Translations under genes and position numbers: made by a program
DNA from: an uncultured Bacteroidota bacterium
GTDB taxonomy: Bacteria; Bacteroidota; Rhodothermia; Rhodothermales; UBA10348
NCBI GenBank assembly: GCA_937893205.1
Contig: CALBJU010000022.1
Location: 1 to 7,107 of the forward strand
Length of the DNA stretch: 7,107 nucleotides
Direction: 5' to 3'
In this document: piece by piece, positions 6,298 to 7,107 of the stretch
Numbering within the stretch: position 1 is the stretch's first letter
How the letters are laid out: every line of letters begins with the position of its first letter
Notes under the pieces: model-generated
Seen by the model: only the letters and a program-made list of their open reading frames with translations
What the model was told of the DNA's origin: nothing
The model's database searches: none

Positions 6298-7041
6298 ATG
6301 GTACATGGAATAATGGAAAGAGTGAAAAGTATTACCTCGCTCATCCTAATCCCTGGGCTATTGTTGTTGGCGGGGGCTTGCTCGGAGCCAGCACCCGAGA
6401 ATCCATCGTTGGACGATCTGGGTTTCGTGAGCCTGTTTGACGGCGAGTCTTTCGACGGCTGGCGGATGAACGAGGGTACCTCCTTCATCGAAAGCTCAGA
6501 ACGATGGAGCATCGAGAATGGAGTCATCCGGGGTCGGTTCTTGAATTATTTCGAATATGAGCCCGAGGACGAGGAAGCCCCGAGGCCCGTAAATACCTGA
6601 CTGGTTTCTGACAAAACATACTCCGACTTTATCCTTCGATTTAAATTCCGAATCGATGCCGGGAATTCAGGATTCACCTACCGGAGCATCATCGGGTCTG
6701 AAGCGCTGGACTCGCCAGAGGTCGATCTGGACACTGGCGAAACGACCGAACAGATTTATGACACGCGCACGATCAATGGCGGTTACGTAAACAAAGACTA
6801 CTTGACAACTGTCGACCCGCAGCTCTTAGGCAGTGCGTATAGAATCGATGAGTTCAACCAAATGGAAGTGCGGCTTCGAGGTACTAACGTCAAAGTCATT
6901 CTGAATGGCGTGCAACTGACCGACTATGACCACGAACCCGATGCCCCCGCTGGTCGCGCCGAAGGCTTTATCACTATGGAACTCCACGGCGCCACTCTCG
7001 CGAATTTCAAAGACGTCGAAATCTACGAGTACGACCGATAA
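6298..7041 (+). pseudogene. DUF1080 / 3-keto-disaccharide hydrolase-type lipoprotein interrupted by in-frame TGA
   Basis: The reading frame has 247 residue positions with a single internal stop, TGA at 6598-6600 (codon 101). The start is ATG at 6298 or, perhaps better for the signal peptide, ATG at 6313 (MERVKSITSLILIPGLLLL); the lipobox LAGAC puts the lipidated cysteine at C28 from the first ATG. Before the stop, FVSLFDGESFDGWRMNEG and WSIENGVIRG are standard DUF1080 elements. Without a frame change, LVSDKTYSDFILRFKFRID, GNSGFTYRS, PEVDLDTG, INGGYV, FNQMEVRLRGTNVKVILNG and GFITMELHG complete the fold. The family is a concanavalin-like beta sandwich; some members cleave 3-keto-glucosides. The stop fits TGG to TGA (PVNT-W-LVSDK, where family members often have an aromatic before the strand). 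As it stands, translation yields a 100-residue fragment lacking most of the fold, unless the stop is read through or is a sequence error. Confidence 0.8.
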
Positions 7042-7072
7042 CTCCGAACCTGGCGGGTGGCTGCCGTCGGAG
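7042..7072 (+). terminator. Possible weak hairpin after the last gene
   Basis: CTCCGA (7042-7047) and TCGGAG (7067-7072) are exact reverse complements, directly after the final stop codon. An inner GGC/GCC pairing (7052-7054 with 7062-7065 region) could extend the stem. No T-run follows, and six outer base pairs can arise by chance, so this is a tentative terminator only. Confidence 0.22.
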
Positions 7073-7107
7073 CTCACAATGTGCTGAAGCTCAGTCCCAC
7101 ATTTGTT

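Noticed and set aside
3473..6600. A changed genetic code in which TGA means tryptophan
   Set aside because: TGA ends the second peroxidase at a natural C-terminus and ends the plus-strand remnant next to a convergent gene; TGG is used for tryptophan in every gene; and the TAG lesion would stay unexplained.
7070..7092. GAGCT...AGCTC inverted repeat near the window end
   Set aside because: Five base pairs with a long loop is within chance expectation.
1..7107. CRISPR array, tRNA, insertion sequence, phage or toxin-antitoxin genes
   Set aside because: No regularly spaced repeats, cloverleaf, transposase motif or terminal repeats were seen on either strand.

Overview
The window looks like a chromosomal stretch of a mid-GC (roughly 50-55%) Gram-negative bacterium. 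Export signals dominate: two lipoboxes, a classical signal peptide and an outer-membrane barrel. Weak Shine-Dalgarno sequences, a DUF6268-like barrel and 3-keto-disaccharide hydrolase-type (DUF1080) proteins would suit a Bacteroidota/Rhodothermota/Balneolota-like lineage, but this placement is only an inference. No tRNA, rRNA, CRISPR array, transposase or phage gene is visible.

Layout. (1) 3-2914, plus strand: a tight periplasmic redox operon. It holds a copper-type CxxHxxM / HNxH protein whose 5' end lies outside the window, then two tandem diheme c-type peroxidase (CcpA/MauG superfamily) genes, the first a predicted lipoprotein. The junctions are a 14-20 nt overlap and a 1-nt gap. (2) 2962-2993: a perfect 14-bp inverted repeat between convergent genes, probably a bidirectional terminator or a dispersed palindrome. 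(3) 3020-4300: a gene graveyard. A minus-strand concanavalin-like/LamG gene and a plus-strand gene, arranged head to head, have both lost their 5' halves at one junction near 3945-3955, and each also carries one in-frame stop (TAG 3473-3475; TGA 4100-4102). (4) 4311-5273, minus strand: an intact prolyl iminopeptidase of peptidase family S33. (5) 5444-6283, plus strand: an intact outer-membrane beta-barrel protein. (6) 6298-7041, plus strand: a DUF1080-type lipoprotein interrupted by an in-frame TGA at 6598-6600.

How it fits together. The first three genes probably act together in the periplasm: two diheme enzymes exchange electrons with, or modify, a small copper-site protein. The remaining genes look like unrelated housekeeping and sugar- or surface-related functions. 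The most unusual feature of the window is the cluster of broken genes between 3.0 and 7.0 kb. Two are head-to-head remnants fused by an apparent deletion, and three in-frame stops are each explained by a single transition, while four neighbouring genes are clean. I did not find a convincing new defence or mobile system here.
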